NCBI RefSeq assembly: GCF_017299535.1
Contig: NZ_CP071238.1
Span: 434,001-498,000 of the forward strand
Reading direction: 5' to 3'
Origin: Serratia marcescens subsp. marcescens ATCC 13880
Lineage (GTDB): Bacteria; Pseudomonadota; Gammaproteobacteria; Enterobacterales; Enterobacteriaceae
DNA length: 64,000 nucleotides
Shown here: in pieces, positions 56,040-64,000 of the stretch
How the letters are laid out: every line of letters starts with the position of its first letter
Numbering within the stretch: the stretch's first letter is position 1
The notes under the pieces: model-generated
Told to the model about the DNA's origin: nothing
The model's database searches: none
The model's input: only the letters and a program-made list of their open reading frames with translations
Position numbers and translations under genes: made by a program

Positions 56040-57704
56040 TTAGTCTTCGAGTAGCCACCACACCGCTTCGAACGGCCGCAGCGTCAGCGCCTGTGGCTGA
56101 TCCGCTGAGTCGCTGTAGTTGCTCATCAGCGGGCGCCACTGCGCGGAGGCTTCCACGCCTTCCGCCGCCCAGGCCTGCGGCTCGCGGCTCAGGTTGGCCG
56201 CGACCAGCAGGCGCTGGCCGTTCCAGCTGCGCTGATAGCACCACAGCGCCGGGTGTTCCGGTGCCAGATCCTGATAGTCGCCGTGGGTCAGCAGCGGATA
56301 CTGCTTGCGCAGGGTGATCAGCTGGCGGTAGGCGTAAAACACCGAGTCGAGATCGGCCAGCGCCGCCTCGGCGTTGATCTGCGGGTAGTTCTCGGCGCAG
56401 CCGATCCACGGCGTGCCGGTGGTGAAACCGGCGTGCGGCGCGGCGCTCCACTGCATCGGCGTGCGGCCGTTGTCGCGCGATTTGTCGGCCAGGATTGCCA
56501 GCAGTTCGGCATCGCTGCGGCCCTGAGCGCGCAGTTCAGCGTACATGTTCAGGCTTTCCACATCGCGATACTGTTCAATGGCGCGGAAGCCGGGGTTGGT
56601 CATGCCGAGTTCTTCACCCTGGTAGATATAAGGCGTGCCCTGCATGCCGTGCAGCACCATCGCCAGCATTTTGGCGGCCGGCGCCCGCAGTGCGCCTTCA
56701 TCGCCGAAGCGCGACACGATGCGCGGCTGATCGTGGTTACACCAGAACAGCGCGTTCCAGGCGCGGTTATGCATCCCTTGCTGCCAGTGGCGGAAGATCT
56801 GCTTCAGTTCCACGTAATCCGGCACCGCCCGCGTCCATTTTTCGCCGCCGGCGTAGTCCACCTTCAGGTGGTGGAAGTTGAAGGTCATCGACAGCTCTTC
56901 GCCGCTCTGCGCCGCGTACTGCTGGCAATGCTCGAGCGTGGTGGAAGACATCTCGCCCACCGTCATCAGGCCGCGCGGCTGAAACACCTCGCGGCTCATC
57001 TCCTGCAGGAACTCGTGGATGCGCGGGCCGTCGGTATAGAAGCGGCGGCCGTCGCCCTGGCTGTCGGACGGGAAGTCCTGCTGTTTGGACACCAGGTTGA
57101 TCACGTCGAGGCGCAGACCGTCGACGCCTTTGTCCGCCCAGAACTGACACACTTTCTTCAGCTCTTCGCGCACCGGCGGGTATTCCCAGTTGAGATCAGC
57201 CTGCTCGGCGGCGAACAGGTGCAGGTAGTACTGGCCGCTGTCGGCGTGCCACTGCCAGGCGTTGCCGCCGAACTTGGAGCGCCAGTTGTTCGGCGGCGTA
57301 TCGCCTTCGCCGTCGCGCCAGACGTAGAACTGACGATACGGGCTGTGGCGATCCTGCGCGGCCTTGAACCACGGATGCTCGGTCGAGGTGTGGTTGAACA
57401 CCATGTCCATCACAATGCGGATGCCGCGCTGGTGGGCGGCGGCGACCAGTTGCTCGAAGTCCGCCATCGTGCCGTAAGCCGGATCGATGGCACAGTAGTC
57501 CGCCACGTCATAGCCGTTGTCCACCTGCGGCGATACGTAGACCGGCGTCAGCCAGATGGCGTCGACGCCCAGCTCCTGCAGATAGTCCAGCCGCCGGGTC
57601 ACGCCGGCCAAATCGCCGTAGCCGTTGCCGGTGCTGTCCTGAAAACTCTTCGGATAAATTTGGTAGATGACGCCGTTCTGCCACCAGGGGGTTGGGTTGC
57701 TCAT
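56040..57704 (-). CDS. treC: Trehalose-6-phosphate hydrolase TreC
   Basis: ATG at 57704 gives 554 residues of the GH13 family: GVIYQIYPKSFQDSTGNGYGDLAGVTRRLDYLQELGVDAIWLTPVY, the catalytic Asp in GLRLDVINL, the acid/base Glu in LMTVGEMSS and FWCNHDQPR. It cuts trehalose-6-phosphate, made during PTS uptake by TreB, into glucose and glucose-6-phosphate. An in-frame extension upstream enters the intergenic repeat and is not likely to be translated. Confidence 0.96.
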   Translation of the reverse strand: MSNPTPWWQNGVIYQIYPKSFQDSTGNGYGDLAGVTRRLDYLQELGVDAIWLTPVYVSPQVDNGYDVADYCAIDPAYGTMADFEQLVAAAHQRGIRIVMDMVFNHTSTEHPWFKAAQDRHSPYRQFYVWRDGEGDTPPNNWRSKFGGNAWQWHADSGQYYLHLFAAEQADLNWEYPPVREELKKVCQFWADKGVDGLRLDVINLVSKQQDFPSDSQGDGRRFYTDGPRIHEFLQEMSREVFQPRGLMTVGEMSSTTLEHCQQYAAQSGEELSMTFNFHHLKVDYAGGEKWTRAVPDYVELKQIFRHWQQGMHNRAWNALFWCNHDQPRIVSRFGDEGALRAPAAKMLAMVLHGMQGTPYIYQGEELGMTNPGFRAIEQYRDVESLNMYAELRAQGRSDAELLAILADKSRDNGRTPMQWSAAPHAGFTTGTPWIGCAENYPQINAEAALADLDSVFYAYRQLITLRKQYPLLTHGDYQDLAPEHPALWCYQRSWNGQRLLVAANLSREPQAWAAEGVEASAQWRPLMSNYSDSADQPQALTLRPFEAVWWLLED

Positions 57705-57738
57705 AGCTGTATACCTTTGAATCGTGACAACGGGCCCG

Positions 57739-57934
57739 TACCCTTCATCTTTCAAATTGCAGCGTTGTTGGCTGCTGGCGCTGCACCCCAGTCACTTACT
57801 TGAGTAAGCTCCTGGGGATTACGAGCCTCGTCCGGAGGCTCGCCCTTTGGGCCAGCGTAGGCGCTGTTCAAATCGGTTCCCGACCGATTTGTTGCACCCT
57901 TGCCGCCTAGCTGCAGCTCGAAAGCTATAGGGTA
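57739..57934. repeat. Palindromic intergenic repeat, long copy (treB-treC gap)
   Basis: Termini are imperfect inverted repeats (TACCCT-N2-TCTTTCAA at 57739 and CTCGAAAGC-N3-AGGGTA ending 57934). Inside, CCCCAG/CTGGGG and ACTTAC/GTAAGT arms form a second palindrome. The same core recurs at 63721-63842. This copy holds about 75 extra bases, including AAATCGGT/ACCGATTT arms. It sits inside the treBC transcript and may fold into a strong mRNA structure that lowers treC relative to treB. Confidence 0.8.
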
Positions 57935-57973
57935 TTTCCAGCCTCTACATTCATGTTGCGTATTTTGCGTCAA

Positions 57974-59389
57974 TTAAACCGGCAGCTCGCCGCGGGCGGC
58001 CTTGCGTTTGTAGACCATGATGGTCAGCACTAGCGGGATGACGATCGCCACCAGAATCGCCAGCGAGTAAATCAGCCAGAACTGCGGTTTGATAGACAGG
58101 ATGCCCGGCAGGCCGCCGACGCCGATGCCGTTGGCCATCACGCCGTCCAGGCCGCAGATAAGGCCCGCGATCGCGGAGCCGATCATCGCGCACAGCATCG
58201 GGAAGCGGTATTTGAGGTTGATGCCGTACATCGCCGGTTCGGTCACGCCGAGGTAGGCGGAGATCGCCGCCGGCACCGAGATTTCACGCTCGTTGGCCTT
58301 GCGGCTGATGATGATGATGCCGAGCACCGCCGAGGCCTGCGCGATGTTGGACAGCGCAATCAGCGGCCATACCGGGGTGCCGCCCATGCTCTGGATCATC
58401 TGCATGTCGATGGCCAGCGTGGTCTGGTGCACGCCGGTGATCACCAGCGGCGCATACAGGAAGCCGAACAGCGCGGCGCCCACCGGCGCGAAGCTGCCGG
58501 TCATCACCGCTTTTACCGCCCAGGCGACGCCGTCGCCGATCATGCGGCCGAACGGCCCGATCAGCGCGTGCGCCAGGAACACCGCCAGCAGCAGCGAAAC
58601 CACCGGCACCACCACCAGATAGAGATAGTCGGGGACGATCTTTTTCAGCCGGGTTTCGATCCAGCCCAGCGCCATGCCCGCCAGGATCGACGGGATCACC
58701 TGCGCCTGATAGCCCACTTTCTGGATCACGAACCAGCCGAAGTTCCACACTTCCGGCGTTTGCTGGCCGAGCAGGTAGGAGTTCATCAGCTGCGGCGACA
58801 CCAGGGTGACGCCCAGCACGATGCCGAGCACCGGCGTGCCGCCCATCTTTTTCACCGTCGACCAGCAGATGGCCACCGGCAGGAACATGAAGATCGCTTC
58901 ACCGAGCAGCCACAGGAAGTCGTAAACGGTTTTCCACGCCGGGTGCATCTGCGCCAGCGTTTGGCCGCCGGACATCGGGATGTCGCCGATCACGTTGCGG
59001 AAGCCGAGGATCAGACCGCCGCTGATCAGCGCCGGCAGCAGCGGGAAGAAGATTTCGGCGAAGTGGGAGATGGTGCGCTCAGACCAGGTCATGTTCTGGC
59101 GCGCGGCCACCTTGGCCTGTTCCTTGTCGGCCTCGTTGACGCCGGTGCTGGCGATCAGGGCCTGATAGTAGTCGCCGACGTCGGTGCCGATCACCACCTG
59201 GAACTGCCCGGCGTTGGTGAAGCACCCTTTGACCATCGGCAGCGCTTCGATCTCTTTCGGTTTCGCCTTATTGGGATCGTTGAGGACGAAACGCAGCCGG
59301 GTAATGCAATGGCTGACGGTGGCGATGTTCTCGCGGCCGCCGACCAAAACAATCAGGCGATCAATATCCTGCTGTTTTACTTTGCTCAT
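57974..59389 (-). CDS. treB: PTS trehalose transporter EIIBC, TreB
   Basis: This 471-residue protein has an EIIB domain with phosphorylated Cys28 (VSHCITRLRF) and an EIIC domain with about ten helices (FFPLLPALISGGLILGFRNVIGD; the GVTEPAMYGINLKYRFPML loop). It takes up and phosphorylates trehalose; EIIA is supplied in trans by EIIA-Glc. It is the first gene of the treBC operon under TreR. Confidence 0.97.
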   Translation of the reverse strand: MSKVKQQDIDRLIVLVGGRENIATVSHCITRLRFVLNDPNKAKPKEIEALPMVKGCFTNAGQFQVVIGTDVGDYYQALIASTGVNEADKEQAKVAARQNMTWSERTISHFAEIFFPLLPALISGGLILGFRNVIGDIPMSGGQTLAQMHPAWKTVYDFLWLLGEAIFMFLPVAICWSTVKKMGGTPVLGIVLGVTLVSPQLMNSYLLGQQTPEVWNFGWFVIQKVGYQAQVIPSILAGMALGWIETRLKKIVPDYLYLVVVPVVSLLLAVFLAHALIGPFGRMIGDGVAWAVKAVMTGSFAPVGAALFGFLYAPLVITGVHQTTLAIDMQMIQSMGGTPVWPLIALSNIAQASAVLGIIIISRKANEREISVPAAISAYLGVTEPAMYGINLKYRFPMLCAMIGSAIAGLICGLDGVMANGIGVGGLPGILSIKPQFWLIYSLAILVAIVIPLVLTIMVYKRKAARGELPV

Positions 59390-59459
59390 TATGGGATACC
59401 TGCAGAGGTGTTGACTGAGTAATGATCAAAGCTTAGCCACTCGGCTTTTTGAATGAAAT

Positions 59460-59471
59460 GGGAACGTTCCC
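59460..59471. promoter_or_regulatory. TreR operator upstream of treB
   Basis: GGGAACGTTCCC is a perfect 12-bp palindrome in the treR-treB gap, about 70 bp before treB. It has the form of a LacI-family operator and fits the TreR site of E. coli. Confidence 0.85.
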
Positions 59472-59526
59472 GGTTTGGGGCGAGGATCACAAAATGACAA
59501 AAAATGGTCAACTTCTAAGCAGGTCG

Positions 59527-60474
59527 TCAGGAAAGTTTGCTGGGCACCACCAAGCGGCGGATCCCCTGTTCGCCGCTGAGCTGCGCCAGCAGCTGCTGCG
59601 CCGCCAGCAGGCCGGCGCTGCCGTAGCCGAACTCCACCGACAGGGTGTCGGGGAACAGGAAGCTGAGCAGCGGGGTGTTGCCGATGGCGCACACTTGAAT
59701 GGCGCGCGCCGGCTGCTGCTGCAGGTACTTGATCGCCCCCAGGGCGATGCTGTCGGAGGCGCAGATCAGCGCGCTGGTATGCGCATCGATCACTTCGGCG
59801 GCGTGCTGGAAACCGCTCTGGTAGCTCAGCTCGCCCAGCGTGGCGCGCGGCGTGAGCGTGAGGCGTTCACAGGCGTCGAGATAGGCCTGATAGCGGCGCT
59901 GGCCGGTGGTGGCGTCGCTGAGCTGCACCCCCAGATAGCCAATATGCCGATGCCCTTGTTGATACAGGCGATCCATCAACAGGTTCACCGCGCCGGCGTC
60001 GTCATAGCAGACGGACGAGAAGCCGTCGTATTCGCGCACCATCACCACCATTTTTTCCTGCCACGGCTTGAGCATCGCCGCGGTCAGGCCGGTGAAGCCG
60101 AACAGGATCACGCCGTCGACGTTGCGCTGATGCAGTACGTGCAGATGCTCCTGCACCAGACGAGTTTCGAACTGGCTCTCCATCACGATCGGATCGAAGC
60201 CCTGCTGGTACAGCAACGGCAGCATGGTGCGCACCGCCTGGTTTTCCGACGGCGAATCGAGACGGGAAACGATGATGCCCACCACTTTGTCGCTCTGGCC
60301 GCGCATGGCGCGCGCCGACTTGGAGGGGGTAAACCCTTGCTGACGGATCACCGCTTCCACCCGTTCACGGGTTTGCGGGCTCACGCTGCCTTCATTGTTC
60401 AACACGCGTGAGACGGTGGATTTGCCTACGCCGCTCAGGCGTGCGATGTCCTTGATGGTCAGCCGGTTTTGCAT
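59527..60474 (-). CDS. treR: Trehalose operon repressor TreR
   Basis: This 315-residue LacI-family repressor has an HTH (TIKDIARLSGVGKSTVSRVLNNEGSVS) and a sugar-binding core. In E. coli it is induced by trehalose-6-phosphate. It is transcribed in the same direction as treB, 137 bp ahead, with the operator between, and divergent from mgtA. Confidence 0.96.
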   Translation of the reverse strand: MQNRLTIKDIARLSGVGKSTVSRVLNNEGSVSPQTRERVEAVIRQQGFTPSKSARAMRGQSDKVVGIIVSRLDSPSENQAVRTMLPLLYQQGFDPIVMESQFETRLVQEHLHVLHQRNVDGVILFGFTGLTAAMLKPWQEKMVVMVREYDGFSSVCYDDAGAVNLLMDRLYQQGHRHIGYLGVQLSDATTGQRRYQAYLDACERLTLTPRATLGELSYQSGFQHAAEVIDAHTSALICASDSIALGAIKYLQQQPARAIQVCAIGNTPLLSFLFPDTLSVEFGYGSAGLLAAQQLLAQLSGEQGIRRLVVPSKLS

Positions 60475-60512
60475 GGTTTACTTTTCGTTGAAGTGGACAG
60501 GCGTAACATAAT
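60475..60512 (+). promoter_or_regulatory. Candidate PhoP box and -10 element for mgtA
   Basis: GGTTTA (60475-60480), 5 bp, then CGTTGA (60486-60491) resembles the PhoP direct repeat (T/G)GTTTA-N5-(T/G)GTTTA; the second half matches 4 of 6. CATAAT at 60507-60512 is a possible -10. The site lies directly in front of treR, so it belongs to the divergent mgtA promoter. Confidence 0.45.
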
Positions 60513-60645
60513 GGCCTGTAAAACAATGCCCGTCAGCATAGCTCATTTTCCTACGGGGATCTTGATGCAAAACGGGATTGTTGCACTGCGCTGAACGGCC
60601 GCTCCTGCCGCTCTGTTTTTCCCTTTACCGGAGGTTATTCCCCAT

Positions 60646-60693
60646 ATGGACCCCGACCCGACTGCTTTAGACACTCACTCGGTTCTCCGGTAA
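60646..60693 (+). CDS. mgtL: MgtL-like leader peptide of mgtA (15 residues)
   Basis: ATG at 60646, preceded by GGAGG 11 bases upstream, encodes MDPDPTALDTHSVLR. It shares the MxPDPT start with the 17-residue enteric MgtL ([17 protein letters not shown]) but keeps only two of four prolines. In Salmonella, slow translation of the proline codons or ribosome destabilisation at low Mg2+ steers the leader RNA toward mgtA expression. About 205 bases of leader follow before mgtA. Confidence 0.75.
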   Translation: MDPDPTALDTHSVLR

Positions 60694-60898
60694 AACCTCT
60701 CCGCCTGGCGCTGCTGTTTTACCGGTGAAGTACATCACGGTAACCGGTAGCGCGCGCTTCGTCGTTCGCTCCTGCTGCTGAAAAAAATAATAAGGATCTG
60801 CGTTGGCAGAGGCTTTTTGGCGCACCCGCCATCCGCTCGGCCGATGACGATCCCCGTTTACCCGCTGCCGTGAGGCACCGGGCGACGAGGTGCGAACC

Positions 60899-63607
60899 AT
60901 GAAATTGAAAAAACTCCCCCGTCAGCTGCTGGGCCTGTTCGCCCGCGGCCTCCCGCGCCGTTTGGTGCGCCGCGACAGCCTGCTGGACAGCGTCGGCGGC
61001 GCTGCGCGCGATATGCCGGCCGGCCTGGCTCAGCAGCGGCTGGCATGCGCCGCCGCAGAGACGATGCAGCTGTTTGAGCGTTTCCACAGCCACCCGGAAG
61101 GCATTACCGCCCATGAGGCGGAGCAGGTGCGCCAGCGCTGCGGCGAGAACGTCATCGACGATCAGCAGAAAGAGGCCTGGTGGCAGCACCTGTGGCACTG
61201 CTACCGCAACCCGTTCAACCTGCTGCTGACCGCGCTCGGCATGATCTCTTACGCTACCGAGGATCTCACCGGCGCCTTGGTGATCGCGCTGATGGTGCTG
61301 ATCTCCACGCTGCTGAACTTCATCCAGGAGGCGCGCTCCAACCGGGCGGCCGATGCGCTGAAGGCGATGGTGAGCAACACCGCCACGGTGATCCGCAGCG
61401 ACGCGCACACCGGCAAGAGCGAACACGTGGAGCTGCCGATCGCGCAGCTGGTGCCGGGCGACATCATCAAGCTGGCGGCCGGCGACATGATCCCGGCGGA
61501 TCTGCGCGTGCTGTCGGCCAAGGATCTGTTCATCAGCCAGGCGGCGCTGACCGGCGAATCGCTGCCGGTGGAGAAATCCGCCACGCCGCAATTGCCGGCG
61601 GCCGATCCGCTCGACTGCCGGAACCTGTGCTTCATGGGCACCAACGTGGTCAGCGGCACCGCGCTGGCGATGGTGATCGGCACCGGCGGCGGCACCTACT
61701 TCGGCCAGTTGGCGCAGCGCGTCACCAGCCAGGATGAACAGCCGAACGCCTTCCAGAGCGGCATCAGCAAGGTCAGTTGGCTGCTGATCCGCTTTATGCT
61801 GGTGATGACGCCGATCGTGCTGCTGATCAACGGCTACACCAAGGGCGACTGGTGGGAGGCGGCGCTGTTCGCGCTGTCGGTGGCGGTCGGGCTGACGCCG
61901 GAGATGCTGCCGATGATCGTCACCTCGACGCTGGCCAAAGGGGCGGTGAAACTGTCGCGCCAGAAGGTGATCGTCAAACGGCTGGACGCCATCCAGAACT
62001 TCGGCGCGATGGACATTCTGTGCACCGACAAGACCGGCACCCTGACCCAGGACAAGATCGTGCTGGAGCGCCATACCGATGCGTTCGGCGCCGGCAGCGA
62101 GCGGGTGCTGCGCTACGCCTGGCTGAACAGCTTCTACCAGACCGGGCTGAAAAACCTGCTCGACGTGGCGGTGCTGAGCTGCGCGGAGCAGAACCGGCAG
62201 CCGGAGGCGCTGCAAAACTACCGCAAGGTGGATGAGATCCCGTTCGACTTCGTGCGCCGCCGCATGTCGGTGGTGGTGGCCAAAGACAACGAGTATCACG
62301 AGCTGGTGTGCAAGGGCGCGCTGGAAGAGATGCTGGCGATTTGCAGCCACGTGCGCCACGAAGACGAGGTGATCCCGCTGAGCGAGGCGCTGCTGGCGCG
62401 CATTCGCCGCATCACCGACGATCTCAACCAGCAGGGGCTGCGGGTGGTAGCAGTGGCCAACAAGATCCTGCCGGCGCAAACCCATGAATACGGCGTGGCG
62501 GACGAGTCGGATCTGATCCTCGAAGGCTACGTCGCCTTCCTCGATCCGCCGAAGGAAAGCACCGCACCGGCGCTGGCGGCGCTGAAACAGAACGGCGTCA
62601 CGGTGAAGATCCTCACCGGCGACAACGAGCTGGTGGCCGCCAAAGTGTGCCGGGACGTCGGGCTCGAGGCCGATCATCTGCTGCGCGGCAGCGAGATCGA
62701 GCAGATGGACGACGAGCAGCTGGCGCAGGCGGCGGCGCGCACCACGGTGTTCGCCAAGCTGACGCCGCTGCACAAGGAGCGCATCGTCAAACTGCTGCGC
62801 CGCCAGGGGCACGTGGTGGGCTTTATGGGCGACGGCATCAATGACGCGCCGGCGCTGCGCGCGGCCGATATCGGCATCTCCGTCGATTCGGCGGTGGACA
62901 TCGCCAAGGAAGCGGCGGACATCATCCTGCTGGAAAAAAGCCTGATGGTGCTGGAGCAAGGGGTGATCGAAGGGCGCCGCACCTTCGCCAACATGCTGAA
63001 ATACATCAAGATGACCGCCAGCTCCAACTTCGGCAACGTGTTCAGCGTGCTGATCGCCAGCGCTTTCCTGCCGTTTCTGCCGATGCTGCCGCTGCACCTG
63101 TTGATTCAGAACCTGATGTACGACATCTCGCAGATCGCCATCCCGTTCGATAACGTCGACGACGATCAGATCACCCAGCCGCAGCGCTGGAACTCCGCCG
63201 ATCTGGGGCGGTTTATGGTGTTCTTTGGGCCGATCAGTTCGATCTTCGACGTGCTGACCTTCAGCCTGATGTGGTGGGTATTCAAGGCCAATACGCCGGA
63301 CATGCAGACGCTGTTCCAGTCCGGCTGGTTCGTGGAAGGGCTGCTGTCGCAGACGCTGATCGTGCACATGATCCGCACGCGCAAAATTCCGTTTATCCAG
63401 AGCCGCCCGTCCTGGCCGCTGTGCATCATGACGCTGGCGGTGATCGCCACCGGCATCGGCCTGGTGTTCTCACCGCTGGCCGGCTTCCTGCAGCTGCAGG
63501 CGCTGCCGCTCGGCTACTTCCCGTGGCTGGTGCTGATCCTCGCTGGTTACATGGTGCTGACCCAGTGCGTGAAAGGCTGGTTCGTGCGCCGCTACGGCTG
63601 GCAATAA
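60899..63607 (+). CDS. mgtA: Magnesium-importing P-type ATPase MgtA
   Basis: ATG 60899 (after GACGAGG) gives 902 residues. P-type features: phosphorylation motif DKTGTLT, actuator TGES, LTGDNELVAAKVCRDVGL and GDGINDAPALR; about ten membrane helices in the usual 2+2+6 order. It imports Mg2+ down its gradient with ATP use when Mg2+ is scarce. The treR-mgtA neighbourhood is conserved. The leader upstream is about 380 bases and likely PhoP/MgtL controlled. Confidence 0.97.
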   Translation: MKLKKLPRQLLGLFARGLPRRLVRRDSLLDSVGGAARDMPAGLAQQRLACAAAETMQLFERFHSHPEGITAHEAEQVRQRCGENVIDDQQKEAWWQHLWHCYRNPFNLLLTALGMISYATEDLTGALVIALMVLISTLLNFIQEARSNRAADALKAMVSNTATVIRSDAHTGKSEHVELPIAQLVPGDIIKLAAGDMIPADLRVLSAKDLFISQAALTGESLPVEKSATPQLPAADPLDCRNLCFMGTNVVSGTALAMVIGTGGGTYFGQLAQRVTSQDEQPNAFQSGISKVSWLLIRFMLVMTPIVLLINGYTKGDWWEAALFALSVAVGLTPEMLPMIVTSTLAKGAVKLSRQKVIVKRLDAIQNFGAMDILCTDKTGTLTQDKIVLERHTDAFGAGSERVLRYAWLNSFYQTGLKNLLDVAVLSCAEQNRQPEALQNYRKVDEIPFDFVRRRMSVVVAKDNEYHELVCKGALEEMLAICSHVRHEDEVIPLSEALLARIRRITDDLNQQGLRVVAVANKILPAQTHEYGVADESDLILEGYVAFLDPPKESTAPALAALKQNGVTVKILTGDNELVAAKVCRDVGLEADHLLRGSEIEQMDDEQLAQAAARTTVFAKLTPLHKERIVKLLRRQGHVVGFMGDGINDAPALRAADIGISVDSAVDIAKEAADIILLEKSLMVLEQGVIEGRRTFANMLKYIKMTASSNFGNVFSVLIASAFLPFLPMLPLHLLIQNLMYDISQIAIPFDNVDDDQITQPQRWNSADLGRFMVFFGPISSIFDVLTFSLMWWVFKANTPDMQTLFQSGWFVEGLLSQTLIVHMIRTRKIPFIQSRPSWPLCIMTLAVIATGIGLVFSPLAGFLQLQALPLGYFPWLVLILAGYMVLTQCVKGWFVRRYGWQ

Positions 63608-63614
63608 CCCGTTC

Positions 63615-63637
63615 GCCCCCTCCGGCCGGGAGGGGGC
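63615..63637 (+). terminator. GC hairpin after mgtA
   Basis: GCCCCCTCC (63615-63623) pairs with GGAGGGGGC (63629-63637). There is no T run, so it is a weak or Rho-assisted terminator at best. Confidence 0.45.
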
Positions 63638-63720
63638 AACTGTGATCCCGTCCGCTTTTTCACCGCAACGGTTGGACATCTGTTCTGTGCTGAGTCTTTA
63701 TCTACAGCGTTGGCTGTTTT

Positions 63721-63842
63721 CCCCTGCGCCTTTCAAGCCACCGCGTTGTTGGCTGTACGCCCGCCCCCCAGTGACTTAGCAGACCTAAGCGCCTGGGGAT
63801 GCGGGCGCTTGCCGCCTAGCGGTGGTTTGAAATTCATTGGGG
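63721..63842. repeat. Palindromic intergenic repeat, short copy
   Basis: Imperfect inverted termini CCCC-N6-TTTCAAGCCACCGC and GCGGTGGTTTGAAA-N6-GGGG enclose a second palindrome with GCCCGC/GCGGGC, CCCCAG/CTGGGG and ACTTAG/CTAAGC arms. It shares GCGTTGTTGGCTG, the CCCCAGT-ACTTA core and GCCGCCTAGC with the copy at 57739-57934 but lacks the extra segment. Confidence 0.8.
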
Positions 63843-63874
63843 ATATTTTGTTTTTTTCCTCTGAGGAATTTCCG

Positions 63875-64000
63875 ATGCACAGACCTTTCCGTTATACGCT
63901 ACTGGCTTCATCGTTATGGTTTTCTTGCGGCGCGCTGGCGCAGCCGGCTGGCGATCTGCCGCTGATGCCCTGGCCGCAGCAGGTGGAAGTGACGCAACCG
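63875..64000 (+). CDS. Secreted protein, N terminus only; probable family 20 beta-N-acetylhexosaminidase
   Basis: An ATG preceded by CTGAGGAA opens a 42-codon frame that runs off the window. A signal peptide with a hydrophobic core (TLLASSLWFSCGALA) is followed by PLMPWPQQVEV, which resembles the start of the N-terminal domain of GH20 chitobiase-like enzymes. Such enzymes release N-acetylglucosamine from chitin oligomers, common in Serratia. Only the beginning is visible, so the family call is tentative. Confidence 0.55.
   Translation, partial: MHRPFRYTLLASSLWFSCGALAQPAGDLPLMPWPQQVEVTQP

Noticed and set aside
60719..63367. Very long antisense frame (882 codons) opposite mgtA
   Set aside because: It mirrors mgtA codon positions; the translation is His/Arg/Gln-rich without domains. 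GC-rich genes often leave the opposite strand open.

Overview
The window is a stretch of enterobacterial chromosome. Protein sequences, gene order and strong GC-rich codon use best fit Serratia, of the S. marcescens type (Yersiniaceae). That name is an inference from remembered homologues, because no search could be run. No insertion sequence, prophage, integrase or CRISPR array is visible. Nearly every large gene has a recognisable E. coli counterpart.

From 1 to 25.9 kb the window carries the conserved translation, RNA and cell-envelope block. It starts with the 3' part of obgE, then the leftward operon dacB-pmrA-pmrB, greA, yhbY, and rlmE-ftsH-folP-glmM-secG. Next come tRNA-Leu(GAG), initiator tRNA-Met, and the rimP-nusA-infB-rbfA-truB-rpsO-pnp block, followed by nlpI, the tiny yrbN, deaD, yedEF and yhbW. 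Control elements in this block include the two-part RNase III-type hairpin before pnp, an rpsO promoter, in-frame internal IF2 starts, and two hairpin-plus-T-run elements between the initiator tRNA and rimP.

From 26 to 34.8 kb the content is more accessory. An HlyD-type adaptor with two ABC-2 permeases (no ATPase gene) precedes an AT-richer pocket. That pocket encodes a small Gly-rich peptide with a colicin V-type double-glycine leader and a two-helix membrane protein, a probable class II microcin with its immunity protein. This is the best candidate for an undescribed system. The anaerobic ubiquinone genes ubiV-ubiU and ubiT follow, with yhbS, yhbQ and a SnoaL-like gene.

From 34.8 to 48.7 kb lie speF-potE (putrescine formation and ornithine exchange) with an unlisted 34-codon leader gene speFL, then yhbP and yraR. 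The complete C-P lyase core and regulator phnFGHIJKLMN-(hexapeptide transferase)-phnP comes next; it lacks phnCDE and has a Pho-box-like site upstream.

From 48.8 to 64 kb are an ArsP/YraQ-like permease, an orphan antitoxin-like gene, and an AT-rich PD-(D/E)XK nuclease-like gene that looks acquired. These are followed by nrdD-nrdG, whose upstream region holds an unusual DnaA-box array next to paired NrdR boxes, then a LysR/oxidoreductase pair and the trehalose locus treR/treB-treC. mgtA follows with a short MgtL-like leader peptide, and the window ends in the start of a secreted protein resembling family 20 hexosaminidases. Two copies of an imperfect palindromic intergenic repeat lie near 57.8 and 63.8 kb, the first enlarged by an internal segment.
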